A DNA stretch of 61,623 bases, taken from a virus. The DNA lies in IMG/VR virus record IMGVR_UViG_3300036795_000110, positions 1-61,623 of that record. One strand, 5' to 3'. This document shows positions 1 through 9,163 of this stretch, one piece after another. The notes under the pieces are model-generated. The model was not told where the DNA came from and did no database searches. It worked only from the letters and a program-made list of their open reading frames with translations. Each line of letters opens with the position of its first letter. The first letter of the stretch is position 1. A program made the position numbers and the translations under genes.

Positions 1-121
1 TGGCCGGGCTGGTCCTTGGCCCCCTGGGCCAGGACCGGCAGTGTGAGCTGAAGTGACACGGTGACTCCCGGGGTAGATCCTCCACTGGCGGTGGCGCCGT
101 CGCCACCAGAAACCGTACCGG
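1..121. repeat. Direct terminal repeat, left copy
   Basis: Bases 1-121 are identical to bases 61503-61623. The exact 121-base length and the fact that a gene continues in frame across it suggest the overlap left when a circular or circularly permuted genome is written as a line. The unique genome length would then be 61,502 bp. A true short terminal redundancy is the alternative. Confidence 0.9.
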
Positions 122-638
122 TCCACGCGTCCCAGAAGGGGAGCGTGGGAACGGCCAGGTCCTCGTCATACGCGGCAAAGTTGACGTACTGGGTCATCTC
201 GTCGCCCCGGGCCAGGTGCTGGGACCCGGTCCAGTCCGCTCCCCAGTACAGGCCGTCCGGGTTGTGCTCCCCCATAACCACGGACTGGCTCCCGTAAACG
301 ATGAGGACGTATCCCGCGGCCCGGAGTAGGGTGTACACTTGCGAGATATATCCGGAGTCGACGGCGACCTCCATGTCCCAGGCGACCAAGCAGCCTTTTG
401 GGGCTCCGATCGCCTTCAGCTGCCGCACGCAGCTGGCCACGTCGGACCCGGCGCCGGGGCCGGGCGGGTTGGACCGGACGAAGATGGGCAGGACGTACCG
501 GGCCGTCCTGGTCGCAGCGCGGATCTCGGCCAGCGTCCACACGTGGGGGGTATCGCCCCCAATGTAGACGCACACGCCGTTGGCTTGCGGCGGGGTCCGG
601 GGCGGGGTGGCCGCGTCGTAGAACAGCAGGTTTGACAT
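1..638 (-). CDS. Endolysin, N-terminal part (gene continues at 61502-61292)
   Basis: This is the first part of a cell-wall lysin that frees progeny by cutting peptidoglycan. The ATG at 636-638 follows the leader AGAGGCACAG. The reading frame has no stop down to base 1 and continues in the same frame at the other end of the window, giving about 282 residues when the ends are joined. Residues 1-175 resemble the GH25-like/DUF1906-type TIM-barrel lysin family of actinophages. They start MSNLLFYDAATPP, with a strand reading VCVYIGGD, an acidic catalytic-type motif AWDMEV near residue 94, and Y/W-rich strands (YWGADW). A Gly/Ser/Thr linker follows, then a peptidoglycan-binding domain encoded at the right end. 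The gene lies directly downstream of the membrane proteins expected to act as holins. The glycosidase class is inferred from fold-like motifs only. Confidence 0.85.
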   Translation of the reverse strand, partial: MSNLLFYDAATPPRTPPQANGVCVYIGGDTPHVWTLAEIRAATRTARYVLPIFVRSNPPGPGAGSDVASCVRQLKAIGAPKGCLVAWDMEVAVDSGYISQVYTLLRAAGYVLIVYGSQSVVMGEHNPDGLYWGADWTGSQHLARGDEMTQYVNFAAYDEDLAVPTLPFWDAWTGTVSGGDGATASGGSTPGVTVSLQLTLPVLAQGAKDQPG

Positions 639-648
639 CTGTGCCTCT

Positions 649-1014
649 CTATCCTGGGTGGTTGCTTCCCACGCAGCCCAGCGACTTGTACCGGGCGGTC
701 AGGGCGTCCTCGATCGACCGGCCGTAGCCGGTCTTGGGGGGCGGCGCGTCTCCGGAGTTGATGGTGTGAATCAGCTGGCACCACTGCTGGTCGTCCCGCT
801 GGATAGCCAGCTGGGCCGCCGCGAGCGTAGCGGCCTTGGTTTCGGCCTCGCTGCGGACAGTAGCCGCGATGATCTGATTCTTGGTTTCGGTCTCGGTCCG
901 GGCGTTCCACCACAGGCTGATCCCGGCCAGGACCACGACCAGGCCGACCAGGTACCAGACCCGGCGGGTATGGGCGCTGGGCCAGTGCGGGCGGTAGTTT
1001 CGCAAGGTTATCAT
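649..1014 (-). CDS. Lysis-cassette membrane protein (one TM)
   Basis: A 121-residue protein with one clear transmembrane segment at about residues 19-37 (RVWYLVGLVVVLAGISLWW), followed by a soluble, partly helical tail rich in Ala, Glu and Thr. The tail ends with an SLGC segment. It sits between a holin-like gene and the endolysin, so a role in lysis (holin partner, pinholin regulator or spanin-like anchor) is likely but unproven. The ATG overlaps a TGA of an upstream frame (ATGA at 1011-1014), a sign of translational coupling to a frame that also encodes a hydrophobic segment. The family is widespread in actinophages but I cannot assign a precise name. Confidence 0.75.
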   Translation of the reverse strand: MITLRNYRPHWPSAHTRRVWYLVGLVVVLAGISLWWNARTETETKNQIIAATVRSEAETKAATLAAAQLAIQRDDQQWCQLIHTINSGDAPPPKTGYGRSIEDALTARYKSLGCVGSNHPG

Positions 1015-1094
1015 CGGTTGGCTACTCCACAGGCGACGAGCCAGGCTGCGAGGATGGAGACGAGGATGGCGACTCGGTAGGCGGTTTTCCAGAC
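1011..1094 (-). other. Overlapping hydrophobic reading frame at the 3' end of the holin-like gene
   Basis: In the -1 frame relative to the 1022-1279 gene there is an open stretch ending at the TGA that overlaps the ATG of the next gene. It encodes KTAYRVAILVSILAAWLV followed by ACGVANR, a convincing membrane helix. No standard start codon lies just before it. It could be reached by a -1 shift near the GGAAAAC run (about 1085-1091) or be a chance overlap. The main frame there is only low-complexity Ser/Pro. Confidence 0.3.
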
Positions 1095-1279
1095 TCGGTG
1101 GGCGGGCTCGGCGGGCTGCTCAGAACCGCCTTGGCGTGGTCGGCCAGGGAAGGGGTAGTCAGCGCTAGGCCAATCACTAGCAGGGTGTCTGAAGGATGCG
1201 GAGAGAGCATCTGCGTAATGATCAGGGCTACGCCTGTTCCTGTTAGCAGAATGTCTTTCAGCAAAGTCCATACGCTCAC
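1022..1279 (-). CDS. Putative holin (two TM)
   Basis: An 85-residue protein with a GTG start. Residues 5-24 (TLLKDILLTGTGVALIITQM) and about 31-46 form two hydrophobic segments, and the tail is Ser/Pro-rich and charged. Small size, two membrane helices, a hydrophilic C-terminus and position just before the endolysin fit a class II-like holin that triggers lysis by membrane permeabilisation. No family signature is decisive, so the call rests on topology and context. Confidence 0.65.
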   Translation of the reverse strand: MSVWTLLKDILLTGTGVALIITQMLSPHPSDTLLVIGLALTTPSLADHAKAVLSSPPSPPTESGKPPTESPSSSPSSQPGSSPVE

Positions 1280-1294
1280 ACCTACCCCGATCCT

Positions 1295-3106
1295 TCACTC
1301 GCTAATCCAGACTACACCAAAGTGACTCTCCTGGCCGGCACCCACGAACGTGGTCCACGTGCCAGAGCCGTCCTGCGGCTGGAACTGGGGCTGTACGGAG
1401 TCTCCCGGCCTGAGGTAGTAAAAGCCGCAGGCGTCGACGCCCGGGGCGAACGTGGAAGACGCGGTCCGGAGGTGCTGGTACCAATCGGGAACGTTGTTCC
1501 CGCCCGGTGACTGGCGGATACCGGCCACCAGGTGCGTGGTTGCGGCGGGCGCGGTCTGGTTGTAGCCGGCGACCACCAGGTACCACCCGGCGACCACGGC
1601 CTGATAGCTGTTGGAGGCCCCCGACACCCACCCGTTGTAGTTGTCGCCCGAGTTCGAGCCCGAGCCGTGGACCCGGCCGCCCAGCGTGTTCATCGTAACA
1701 ATGTTCCATGTACCCCACGTGGAGGACGACTGCTGGGTCGTCTGGTAGGCCATCATGTATGGCCGGTTGATCAGGAAGCCCAGGTCGTTGGCCATGTGCA
1801 GGAAGAACTGGAGGGGGAGCTGGTCGGACTGGGTCCCGGCCTGCCACCGGAAACTGGTATCGGGCGGGTTCCACACCACCTGGGAGCCGGAAGGGGACAG
1901 GGCGCCCAGCCAGATGGCGATCAGCCGGGCCGGCTGCCCGTTGGCCAGGGTAGTCGAGGCCCCGGTGTTCTGCTGGGTGATCAGCTGGAGCGTGTCGCCC
2001 ACCTGCAGATCGAGCAGCCGGGTCATCTGCGGGGCGGTCCCCCCCACGCCCGCGGCCTGGTAGCTGCCCCCCCACAGGTTCAGCGACCCGTTGACCTGGA
2101 CCCCGGCCTGGCGCTGCCCTCCGGTGTTGGCCGCGTAGTTGACCGTGGCGTGGACCAGGTAGACGCCCGAGATCGGGACGGTATAGGTATTGGTGCCGGA
2201 GACGTAGGCTCCGAAGTTGTCGAAGGGCGAGATGCCCTGCGGGTTGCCGGACAGCGCGGGCTTGAACACCGTGTTGGTTGCCACGGTGGCGCCGTCCAGG
2301 TTGGCCAGCCGCAGCATCGGCGGGTTGTTCAGGAACGCCAGCGGCCCGGCGATCCCGCTATTGCCGTTGAGGAACGCGGCGGTTATCGCGGTGCTCGGGC
2401 CGTAGGTTGCCTGCGGCGTCGGCAGCGACGTGGCCGGCGTGGGCAGGGAGGCCACCCCGCACCACATCGAGTAGAACCGGGTGGTCTCGCCCGAGTAGTC
2501 GTTGCCGTTGTGCAGGTAGGTGTACCCGCCCGTCCCGCTGGAGTCCGCGGCGTAGCCCTGCAGGCAGTTGTACGTGTTTGGTCCCCCGGCGATCAGGTCA
2601 ATCACGTAGGAGCAGTTGTCGCGGGTGGTCGAGGCCAGCTGCTTGGCCCCGGCCAGGCCGGGCGTAGGCTCCCCGCCCGACGCTCCGGCGCCGAGCCCGG
2701 CCCCGCACCCGCCAGCCGAGGTCTGCGATCCCCACCCGACAAACCCGATCAGCAGGTACAGGCCGCCCGGGTTCTGGGCCTCGAACCCATACGAGCCCGG
2801 CACGATCGGCAGGAACTGGCCTAGCGCCAGGTTGCCTGGCAGGTCCGCCCCGTTGCCCCACAGGCCCCCGGTGTCCATGAAGTTGCGCCAGGCACCGTTG
2901 GTCACCGAGACGTTGGTGAAGGTCCCCGCGCTGCTAACCTGGGTGTTTGAGGGGATGTTGAGCCCCGCCACGTACAGGGGCCGGTTCGCGTGGTAGTTTA
3001 TCCCGTTCGGCGCGTGGTAGTTGCCGGGGGAGTAGTCGTACAGGTCGGTGATCAGCTGCTTGGCCGTGATCGGCCCGGTTAGCCACGTGGTAGGAGCAAC
3101 GGGCAT
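1295..3106 (-). CDS. Minor tail / receptor-binding protein with C1q-like domains
   Basis: A 603-residue protein at the distal end of the tail operon. The N-terminal ~230 residues are rich in Gly, Asn and Tyr and look like a tail-attached module. Residues about 260-400 show the C1q/TNF-like jelly-roll pattern (YTVPISGVYLVHATVNY, then AGVQVNG and VGDTLQL strands). The last ~180 residues repeat a similar pattern (YQAVVAGWYLVVAGYN, then LRPGDSVQPQF). C1q-like domains are common at the host-facing tip of siphovirus tails, so this is the best candidate for receptor binding. It starts 4 nt after the preceding tail gene stops. Confidence 0.75.
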   Translation of the reverse strand: MPVAPTTWLTGPITAKQLITDLYDYSPGNYHAPNGINYHANRPLYVAGLNIPSNTQVSSAGTFTNVSVTNGAWRNFMDTGGLWGNGADLPGNLALGQFLPIVPGSYGFEAQNPGGLYLLIGFVGWGSQTSAGGCGAGLGAGASGGEPTPGLAGAKQLASTTRDNCSYVIDLIAGGPNTYNCLQGYAADSSGTGGYTYLHNGNDYSGETTRFYSMWCGVASLPTPATSLPTPQATYGPSTAITAAFLNGNSGIAGPLAFLNNPPMLRLANLDGATVATNTVFKPALSGNPQGISPFDNFGAYVSGTNTYTVPISGVYLVHATVNYAANTGGQRQAGVQVNGSLNLWGGSYQAAGVGGTAPQMTRLLDLQVGDTLQLITQQNTGASTTLANGQPARLIAIWLGALSPSGSQVVWNPPDTSFRWQAGTQSDQLPLQFFLHMANDLGFLINRPYMMAYQTTQQSSSTWGTWNIVTMNTLGGRVHGSGSNSGDNYNGWVSGASNSYQAVVAGWYLVVAGYNQTAPAATTHLVAGIRQSPGGNNVPDWYQHLRTASSTFAPGVDACGFYYLRPGDSVQPQFQPQDGSGTWTTFVGAGQESHFGVVWISE

Positions 3107-3110
3107 CGGG

Positions 3111-6100
3111 TCACCACGCCAGGGAGTTGTTACCGAGCTGGTCGAGCCCGGTCTGGGTCACTACGTCGGTACTGCCCATGATCGTACCAGCGTTCGGAGT
3201 AAAGAAGACATTGCGGAACCCGCTGGACAGCGGGCCGACCGAGGTGATAGTGAACACCGTACCGGAGTTCAGCGTGTCGGTGAAGGTCTGGCCGTCCGCC
3301 AGCAGGGCGGCCTGGGCCGCGGTGGCTATAAAGTAGTTGCTGGCTATCGGGGTCCCGTTGGCGGTGAAGGTCCAGCCCGCCAGGAGCACGGCGTTGTCCG
3401 GGACGTAGGGCGACATCTGGTACCCCACCGTGAACACGCCGGGGCCGACCGTCAGCTTGACCTGCTCGACGGTGACCGGCAGGCTGTAGGCCGCCCCGCC
3501 CAGGGGACGGCGGTTAACGATCGCCGGGTCGGCCAGGTCGGTGGTCAGTACCTGGGTTATCGCGTTGGGGTGGCTGGACAGATCGACATCCAGCGACTTA
3601 ACGCGCATCGACGGCTGCTTGTACTTCCTCAGGGACCAGTAGGCCCGGTCGAACGCGTCCTGGGAGGACGAGCCGCTGACCGACTGCTGGAGGGGACCAC
3701 GCGGGAAATACTGGCCGATCGAGGTTAGGTCCTTCTCGATGGGCGAGATCAGCGTGTTGGGACCCTGCTGGAGCGTGGCCTGGACGATCCCGCTTACGTA
3801 GCTGTTGTCGTAGTCGAAGCCCATCTTCGGTGTGAACGGGACCTCGCCCGCGATCACGTTATCGCCAAACGTGACGGAGGGGACCAGGTTGTACTGGGCC
3901 GGGCGGGGCAGCATCACCAGGTTGCCGCTGGGATCGCCGTACCAGCGGGCGCCCGACGACAGCGCGTCGGCGTTCAGGGCGTTGGACAGGGGAGCCCCGC
4001 CGGTCGAGTAGGCCGGGCCTAGCTGCATGTTGTCCACGACCGAGCCCGGCCCGGCCGCCGGGATGGCCGATCCCGCCCACGCCATGTACCGGCCGAACCG
4101 GGTCGACACGCTGTCGCCCTGGAACCCGGTAATCCCGGCTGCGTAGTGGGCCGAGACCCGGTTACCGGTCAGCACGTACGGATAGACGCACCCGTAGGCC
4201 GCCGAATAGTTCCAGTTGTACAGGATGTTGTAGCCCAGGCTGTAGGAGAACGATGCCTGGCCGAACATCACGGCCACGAGCGGGAGCTGCTGGCAGGCGC
4301 AAGTCCCCTGGTTGATGCCGTTCACGTAGAAGTCGAGTACCCCGCCCGTGAGGGTAAGCACCACGTGGATCACCTGGCCGAACTGGACCGGCGTCCCGCC
4401 CACCACGATGGCCGCGATCAGCGGACTCTCCACGTAAACCACGGGCGTGGTCGAGTTGGCCGGCAGGTAGATGCCCGCCCCGGCGATGAACCCGGGCTGG
4501 AGGAACGAGGCCCCGGCCGAGTTGATGAACGGCTGGCCCAGCACCTGGATCAGCTGTACCTGGGTCGTACTGGTCTGCTGAGCGATCGTGGGGACGGTAA
4601 AGAACAGCTCGATCGAGCAGCCGACGCCGCCGGCGCTGGGCAGGCCGGAGTCAGGACCGTAGATCACGCCCGGACCGCGGAACCCGGTCTTGTCCAGCGC
4701 GCTATAGGCCGACACGCCCATCCCGGTACCGGAATCGCCCAGGAACCCCATCGACTGCCCGGACTGGACCGGCTGGTTGCCGCCGTCCTTATAGGAACCG
4801 GGCCGCTGGTTGACCCGGCTGGTATTGGCCGCGATCAGGCCGTCGCATGGGCTGGCCGTCCTGACCACGCCATTTACCGTGTTCGAGCTGGTGCTGTACT
4901 GCTCGCTGAACGGCAGGCTCAAGTACGGGCCGTCGGCCAGGACCTCGCCCTGTACCGCGCTGGGCAGCTGGATCGAGGAAGCCACTCCCACGCTGTCGGT
5001 GGCGACCATGGTGGAGAAACCCCACTGGGCCAGGCCGTCCGGCCAGTCCTGCGGCCATCGCTCGACGAACCCGTACCCGGCCGGGTAGTTGCGGCCCAGC
5101 CAGTAGGCCAGCTCCCGGACCGGGCAGCCCTGCCGGACCAGGCCCGTCTGTACCAGCGAGGGACCGATCACCAGCGCGGCCTCGGCCAGCCAGAACACCA
5201 CCGAGGAGGACGGGGTACCGATCAGCTGCGGGATGACCTGGCCGAGCCCGGCGGTAGCCGGGGGGGTGATGTTGGGCAGGGTAACCTGGGTCCACGCTCC
5301 GGCGGGAATGGCCGAGGCAGTTACGGCCGAGGTGGAGATGTAGGCGCCCACGCTGGTATACCAGTTGATCAGGACCTGGGCGCCGGAGGACCAGCCACCG
5401 GCCACAAAGAACCACGCGCTGGCCGAGTATTTGTAGTTCAGGTTGATCGGGTCGGCCTCCGCGGCGGTCCCGGGGTTGGCCGTCGTCCCGTTTGGAGTAA
5501 CCTGCATCGAGAGCGTGGGGGTGGCGTTGGGGGCCGAGGCGAAAGCATGAGCCGAGGAGGAGGCGATCTTGGCGTTGTTGTTTGGGGTCCAGCTCCAGAC
5601 GCCGGTCTGGAACGACATGTTCTTGTTGATGGCGTTCGAGTAGTACGGGCTACCCGGGTTATTCGGGTTAAACGCGCCGTCGATGTTGTTGAACGCTACC
5701 GTCATCAGCCCGGCCTCGGGCTGGGACAGCTCGTACTGCTGGCCCCGGGTGGCCGTAATCAGCTGGGCCTTGGACGGGCCGTACGAGCGGGCCGAGACGT
5801 CGGCCCACTGATAGTCCTGGATGGCCGTGGTCGGATCGCCCGGGGTAGCGCCGAAGGCCATGGCGGTCTGCATGTTCGGCAGGTTGGGGCTGATCTGGGC
5901 CGGGCTGGTACTGGCCTGGCTGATGCCCAGCAGGCAGGCAGCCGCGAACGAGGCCACCCCCGCTGTCCACGCTGCGGTCACGGCCGAGCCCGCGGTGTAG
6001 GTGTTGTAGATAGCGCCGGCACTGATGCCGTTGGGGTTGGACCCGCCCTCGACCCCCACGCCCAGGGAGGTCCACGGCGATCCGGGCTGGGTGATCGAAG

Positions 6101-6587
6101 TGCCGGTGGTACCGATGCAGCCCACGCCGAACGCGTAGTCGGCCGTGACGGCGGTAGCCGCCGTGGTGAGGCTGGTCGAGCTGGAGCCGTTGAAGACGGT
6201 GAACGGGCCAAAGTCAACTACCGGGTAGTAGTTGGCGGGCAGGCCGGAATACTCGGCCAGCAGGAACTCCACGCCCGAGGCGTACCCGCCCAGCAGGGCG
6301 AACGATAGCCAGCGGGTGACGGCCTGGGCGTTGTGACAGAACCAGATCGCGCACCTGGCCCCGGCGTTCTGGTTGCCCGAGTCGGCGCCTAGCCTCCACC
6401 AGTTCCGGGAGCTGTCGGCTACGCAGGACGCGGGGATCGGTGCCGAGGTCGACGCGGTGTTGCTGGCGTCCCACGCCGCGAACAGGACCAGGAGGTTGCC
6501 CGCGGAGCTGTTGGGGTTGATGGAGACCGGGCCGGGCTGGTTGTAGACCCCGACCCACCCGCTGTTGTTTACAAGCGCTAGTGTCAT
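3111..6587 (-). CDS. Large minor tail protein (baseplate/tail tip) with LamG-like domain
   Basis: A 1158-residue protein directly downstream of the tape measure; ATG overlaps its TAA (TAATG), so the two are coupled. The N-terminal ~200 residues are beta-rich. Residues about 330-470 look like a carbohydrate-binding beta-sandwich (YSASAWFFVAGGW then VTLPNITPP). Residues about 620-760 have concanavalin/LamG-like strands (GCSIELFFTVP, VIHVVLTLTGGVLDFYVNG). The C-terminal ~250 residues (SYVSGIVQATLQQG, FDRAYWSLRKY, VEQVKLTVGPGVFTVGYQ) resemble C-terminal parts of actinophage minor tail proteins. It probably forms the tail tip and binds cell-wall glycans. Domain names come from strand patterns, not a search. 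Confidence 0.75.
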   Translation of the reverse strand: MTLALVNNSGWVGVYNQPGPVSINPNSSAGNLLVLFAAWDASNTASTSAPIPASCVADSSRNWWRLGADSGNQNAGARCAIWFCHNAQAVTRWLSFALLGGYASGVEFLLAEYSGLPANYYPVVDFGPFTVFNGSSSTSLTTAATAVTADYAFGVGCIGTTGTSITQPGSPWTSLGVGVEGGSNPNGISAGAIYNTYTAGSAVTAAWTAGVASFAAACLLGISQASTSPAQISPNLPNMQTAMAFGATPGDPTTAIQDYQWADVSARSYGPSKAQLITATRGQQYELSQPEAGLMTVAFNNIDGAFNPNNPGSPYYSNAINKNMSFQTGVWSWTPNNNAKIASSSAHAFASAPNATPTLSMQVTPNGTTANPGTAAEADPINLNYKYSASAWFFVAGGWSSGAQVLINWYTSVGAYISTSAVTASAIPAGAWTQVTLPNITPPATAGLGQVIPQLIGTPSSSVVFWLAEAALVIGPSLVQTGLVRQGCPVRELAYWLGRNYPAGYGFVERWPQDWPDGLAQWGFSTMVATDSVGVASSIQLPSAVQGEVLADGPYLSLPFSEQYSTSSNTVNGVVRTASPCDGLIAANTSRVNQRPGSYKDGGNQPVQSGQSMGFLGDSGTGMGVSAYSALDKTGFRGPGVIYGPDSGLPSAGGVGCSIELFFTVPTIAQQTSTTQVQLIQVLGQPFINSAGASFLQPGFIAGAGIYLPANSTTPVVYVESPLIAAIVVGGTPVQFGQVIHVVLTLTGGVLDFYVNGINQGTCACQQLPLVAVMFGQASFSYSLGYNILYNWNYSAAYGCVYPYVLTGNRVSAHYAAGITGFQGDSVSTRFGRYMAWAGSAIPAAGPGSVVDNMQLGPAYSTGGAPLSNALNADALSSGARWYGDPSGNLVMLPRPAQYNLVPSVTFGDNVIAGEVPFTPKMGFDYDNSYVSGIVQATLQQGPNTLISPIEKDLTSIGQYFPRGPLQQSVSGSSSQDAFDRAYWSLRKYKQPSMRVKSLDVDLSSHPNAITQVLTTDLADPAIVNRRPLGGAAYSLPVTVEQVKLTVGPGVFTVGYQMSPYVPDNAVLLAGWTFTANGTPIASNYFIATAAQAALLADGQTFTDTLNSGTVFTITSVGPLSSGFRNVFFTPNAGTIMGSTDVVTQTGLDQLGNNSLAW

Positions 6588-9163
6588 TAGCTCGGCTTTG
6601 CCACTCCGGTAACCTGCCCGCTGTTCCTGATATTGTACTGGTACAGCTGGCTCTTGGCTATCTCGAAGAGGGTCTGGCCGTTCACCTGGACGATCAGGTT
6701 ACCGCCGGGGGCCGCCGCTCCGGCGGTAGCTCCGCCGAAGCCCCCGCCCGCGCCTCCCGTCGCCCCTCCGTAAGCTACAGAGGACGTGGCCAGGGGCTGG
6801 GATGCCAGCGCATTCGCCACAGACGCCATGGCCGCGTGGACGGCGGGTGCCCCGGCCATGATGCCGTTTATCAGGCCCTGCATGATCATCATGCCGTGGT
6901 TGTGGAACACCTGGGACGGCGAGAACATGTGCAGGATCGAGGAGAACGCGTTGCTGACCATGCTGCCGATGTGGCTGATGGTGCCGAGCAGGCCGCCGAC
7001 CGCGCCTTCCACGCCGTTGATCAGGCCCTGGATCAGGTTTACTCCGGCGTTCCACAGGAGGTGGCCGAACCCGGATACCACGCCCAGGATCCAGCCCGGC
7101 AGCCGGCGGAACCAGCCGACGACGTCCGAGACCATCCGGGAGACACCGTTGGTGATCTGGGACCAGTACGTGATCAGCAGGGCCGCGATCAGCGCGATGG
7201 GGCCGAGGAGGATACCGACCAGCAGCATCCAGTGGCCCTTGATAAAGTTTACCACGTCCGTCACGGCGGTCTTGAGGAACGAGACCACGGCGTTGAACGC
7301 CTTGATCACGCCCTCGCGCGCCGCATCGGTTATGTTCTCGATGTCGTGCCACAGGCTCTTCCAGAACGCGCGGAAGGCCGCGCACTTAAGCCACAGGACG
7401 ACAAAGATCGCGGCCAGCGCCACCAGGGCGATGATGATCAGCGTGATGGGGTTGGCGTCCATGGCCGCGTCGAGCAGCCACTGGGCCGCAGCGTACAGCC
7501 TGGCCGCTACCGCGGACTCCCGCAGGACCTGCGGCAGCAGGGTCAGCTTGGTAACGAACGTAAATGCGGTATTGAACCCGGACAGGACGCCCTGTACCGC
7601 CTTGAACGCCACGTAGGCGGACAGCGCGTCGACCGCCACATGGGCAAAGAACGGGTTGGACAGGATCGAGGCCAGGTGGGTGAACAGCGGCAGGATGAAG
7701 TTTAGTATGGGCGGGAGCATCCGGAGCGCCGACATGAACGGGCTGTTGGGCTCCAGCGCGTTGGCGAACACCGGCTCCAGGTCCATCAGGATCTTGAGCA
7801 GTGCCCCGCCCAGCAGTGCCACCACCTGGGCGATGATCGGGATGAACTCCTGGAACGACGAGCCGATGTCGTTGATCAGCAGCGTGGCCAGCTTGGACAG
7901 GCCGGGCAGCAGCGGGACGATGGCGCCGGCCAGCCCGAGGAACAGCGAGATCACCACGTGCAGGACGGCGCCCAGGGGGCCGGACAGCGCGTTTACGATG
8001 GCGGTCAGGACGTTGATGAAGGGTACCGCCATCGGGGCCAGCGAAACCAGGGCGTGGCCGAGCAGGCCCAGGAGCGCGCCGGACAGCCGGCCGATCGCGG
8101 CCATCGCGGGCACGACCAGCGCAGTCATGGTCCGCATGAAGTCCAGGAACCCCTGCGACTTGAACGCCGCCTGCATCGCGGTCAGCATGTGGTTGATCGC
8201 CACGGCGCCCTGCTGGGCCAGCGGGACGATGACCGGCAGCAGCTCCCGGATCAGGCCAATCGCCTTGCCGATATCGTTGAAGACATCGGTGGTGATGCCG
8301 CTGGACTTGGCCAGGCTGGTGAATTCGTTCTTTAGGCTGGTGATCTCCCGCAGGACGTTGGCGACCGGGGCCGACAGGCCGTCCATGTCGTGCTTGAGCT
8401 GGGCCAGGGCCGTGCTCTTGGCCGCCGCGGTGGTGGCCGCTGCCACGGCCTGCTGGTCGGCGCTGATCCTCTGGTAAGCCGAGCTGATCTGGGTCAGCGC
8501 CGGGATGGCCATCACGCCGAACGCGCCCACGCCCAGGCCGGCCGCAGCAGCCGCGGGGGCGACCGCGGCAGCAGCCACGCCCAGCGCGGCCATCAGGGGT
8601 ACCATCTGGGCCAGCGGGCCGAGTGCAGAGACACCGGACAGGCCCATCAGGTCCAGCTTGGCCGCAGTCTCCTCCGAGGACTGGCCCAGGTTCTTTACCT
8701 CGTGGCTGGCCCCGGCCGCCTCATCCCGCAGGTGGCCCAGTGCGGTGGCCGCCTCGACGGACTTATCGCGTAGCTTGTCCTCCTCGGCCCCGGCCTCGGC
8801 CGCGTGGTCGCGCAGGTCCGAGAGGGCGATACCCTCCTCGACCGTCCGGTCCCGGGTCTCGTTGATCGCCGCCGCGGCCTCGGCATTTTTCAGGCCGAAG
8901 TCGCGGATAGCGTCCCCGGCCTCGGTGGCCCCGTCCCGCTCCCGCTGGAGGGCCGCCACGTCCTCGGCCAGGCTGTCGCGCAGGCTGCGCAGGACCGAGG
9001 TATTCTCGCGTACCACGTCGGCCAGCCGGTTCAGGGCCTCGTCGTCCTGGCGGCTGGCATCCGCGAACTGCCGGGCTACCTCGATCCCGCGCTTGAACTC
9101 TTCGACGTAGGGGCTGAGGTCGGCCTCGACCTCTTGGTTGATCGGTTCCAGTTCGTCGGCCAT
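6587..9163 (-). CDS. Tail tape measure protein
   Basis: An 858-residue protein that sets tail length and is ejected with the DNA. The first ~190 residues are charged heptad-rich coiled coil. They are followed by an Ala/Gly/Pro-rich hydrophobic stretch (about 210-260), several long hydrophobic helices at about 370-480 and 570-680, and a Gly-rich C-terminus ending in a short beta segment (NLIVQVNGQTLFEIAKSQL). This is the usual architecture of siphovirus tape measures; the length predicts a tail of roughly 130 nm by the 0.15 nm per residue rule. The ATG overlaps the stop of the preceding gene (TGATG). Confidence 0.9.
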   Translation of the reverse strand: MADELEPINQEVEADLSPYVEEFKRGIEVARQFADASRQDDEALNRLADVVRENTSVLRSLRDSLAEDVAALQRERDGATEAGDAIRDFGLKNAEAAAAINETRDRTVEEGIALSDLRDHAAEAGAEEDKLRDKSVEAATALGHLRDEAAGASHEVKNLGQSSEETAAKLDLMGLSGVSALGPLAQMVPLMAALGVAAAAVAPAAAAAGLGVGAFGVMAIPALTQISSAYQRISADQQAVAAATTAAAKSTALAQLKHDMDGLSAPVANVLREITSLKNEFTSLAKSSGITTDVFNDIGKAIGLIRELLPVIVPLAQQGAVAINHMLTAMQAAFKSQGFLDFMRTMTALVVPAMAAIGRLSGALLGLLGHALVSLAPMAVPFINVLTAIVNALSGPLGAVLHVVISLFLGLAGAIVPLLPGLSKLATLLINDIGSSFQEFIPIIAQVVALLGGALLKILMDLEPVFANALEPNSPFMSALRMLPPILNFILPLFTHLASILSNPFFAHVAVDALSAYVAFKAVQGVLSGFNTAFTFVTKLTLLPQVLRESAVAARLYAAAQWLLDAAMDANPITLIIIALVALAAIFVVLWLKCAAFRAFWKSLWHDIENITDAAREGVIKAFNAVVSFLKTAVTDVVNFIKGHWMLLVGILLGPIALIAALLITYWSQITNGVSRMVSDVVGWFRRLPGWILGVVSGFGHLLWNAGVNLIQGLINGVEGAVGGLLGTISHIGSMVSNAFSSILHMFSPSQVFHNHGMMIMQGLINGIMAGAPAVHAAMASVANALASQPLATSSVAYGGATGGAGGGFGGATAGAAAPGGNLIVQVNGQTLFEIAKSQLYQYNIRNSGQVTGVAKPS

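Noticed and set aside
4146-6308. Long plus-strand open frame opposite the minor tail gene (720 residues)
   Set aside because: Antisense shadow of a GC-rich gene: Gly/Arg/Val-rich with no domains and no ribosome site.
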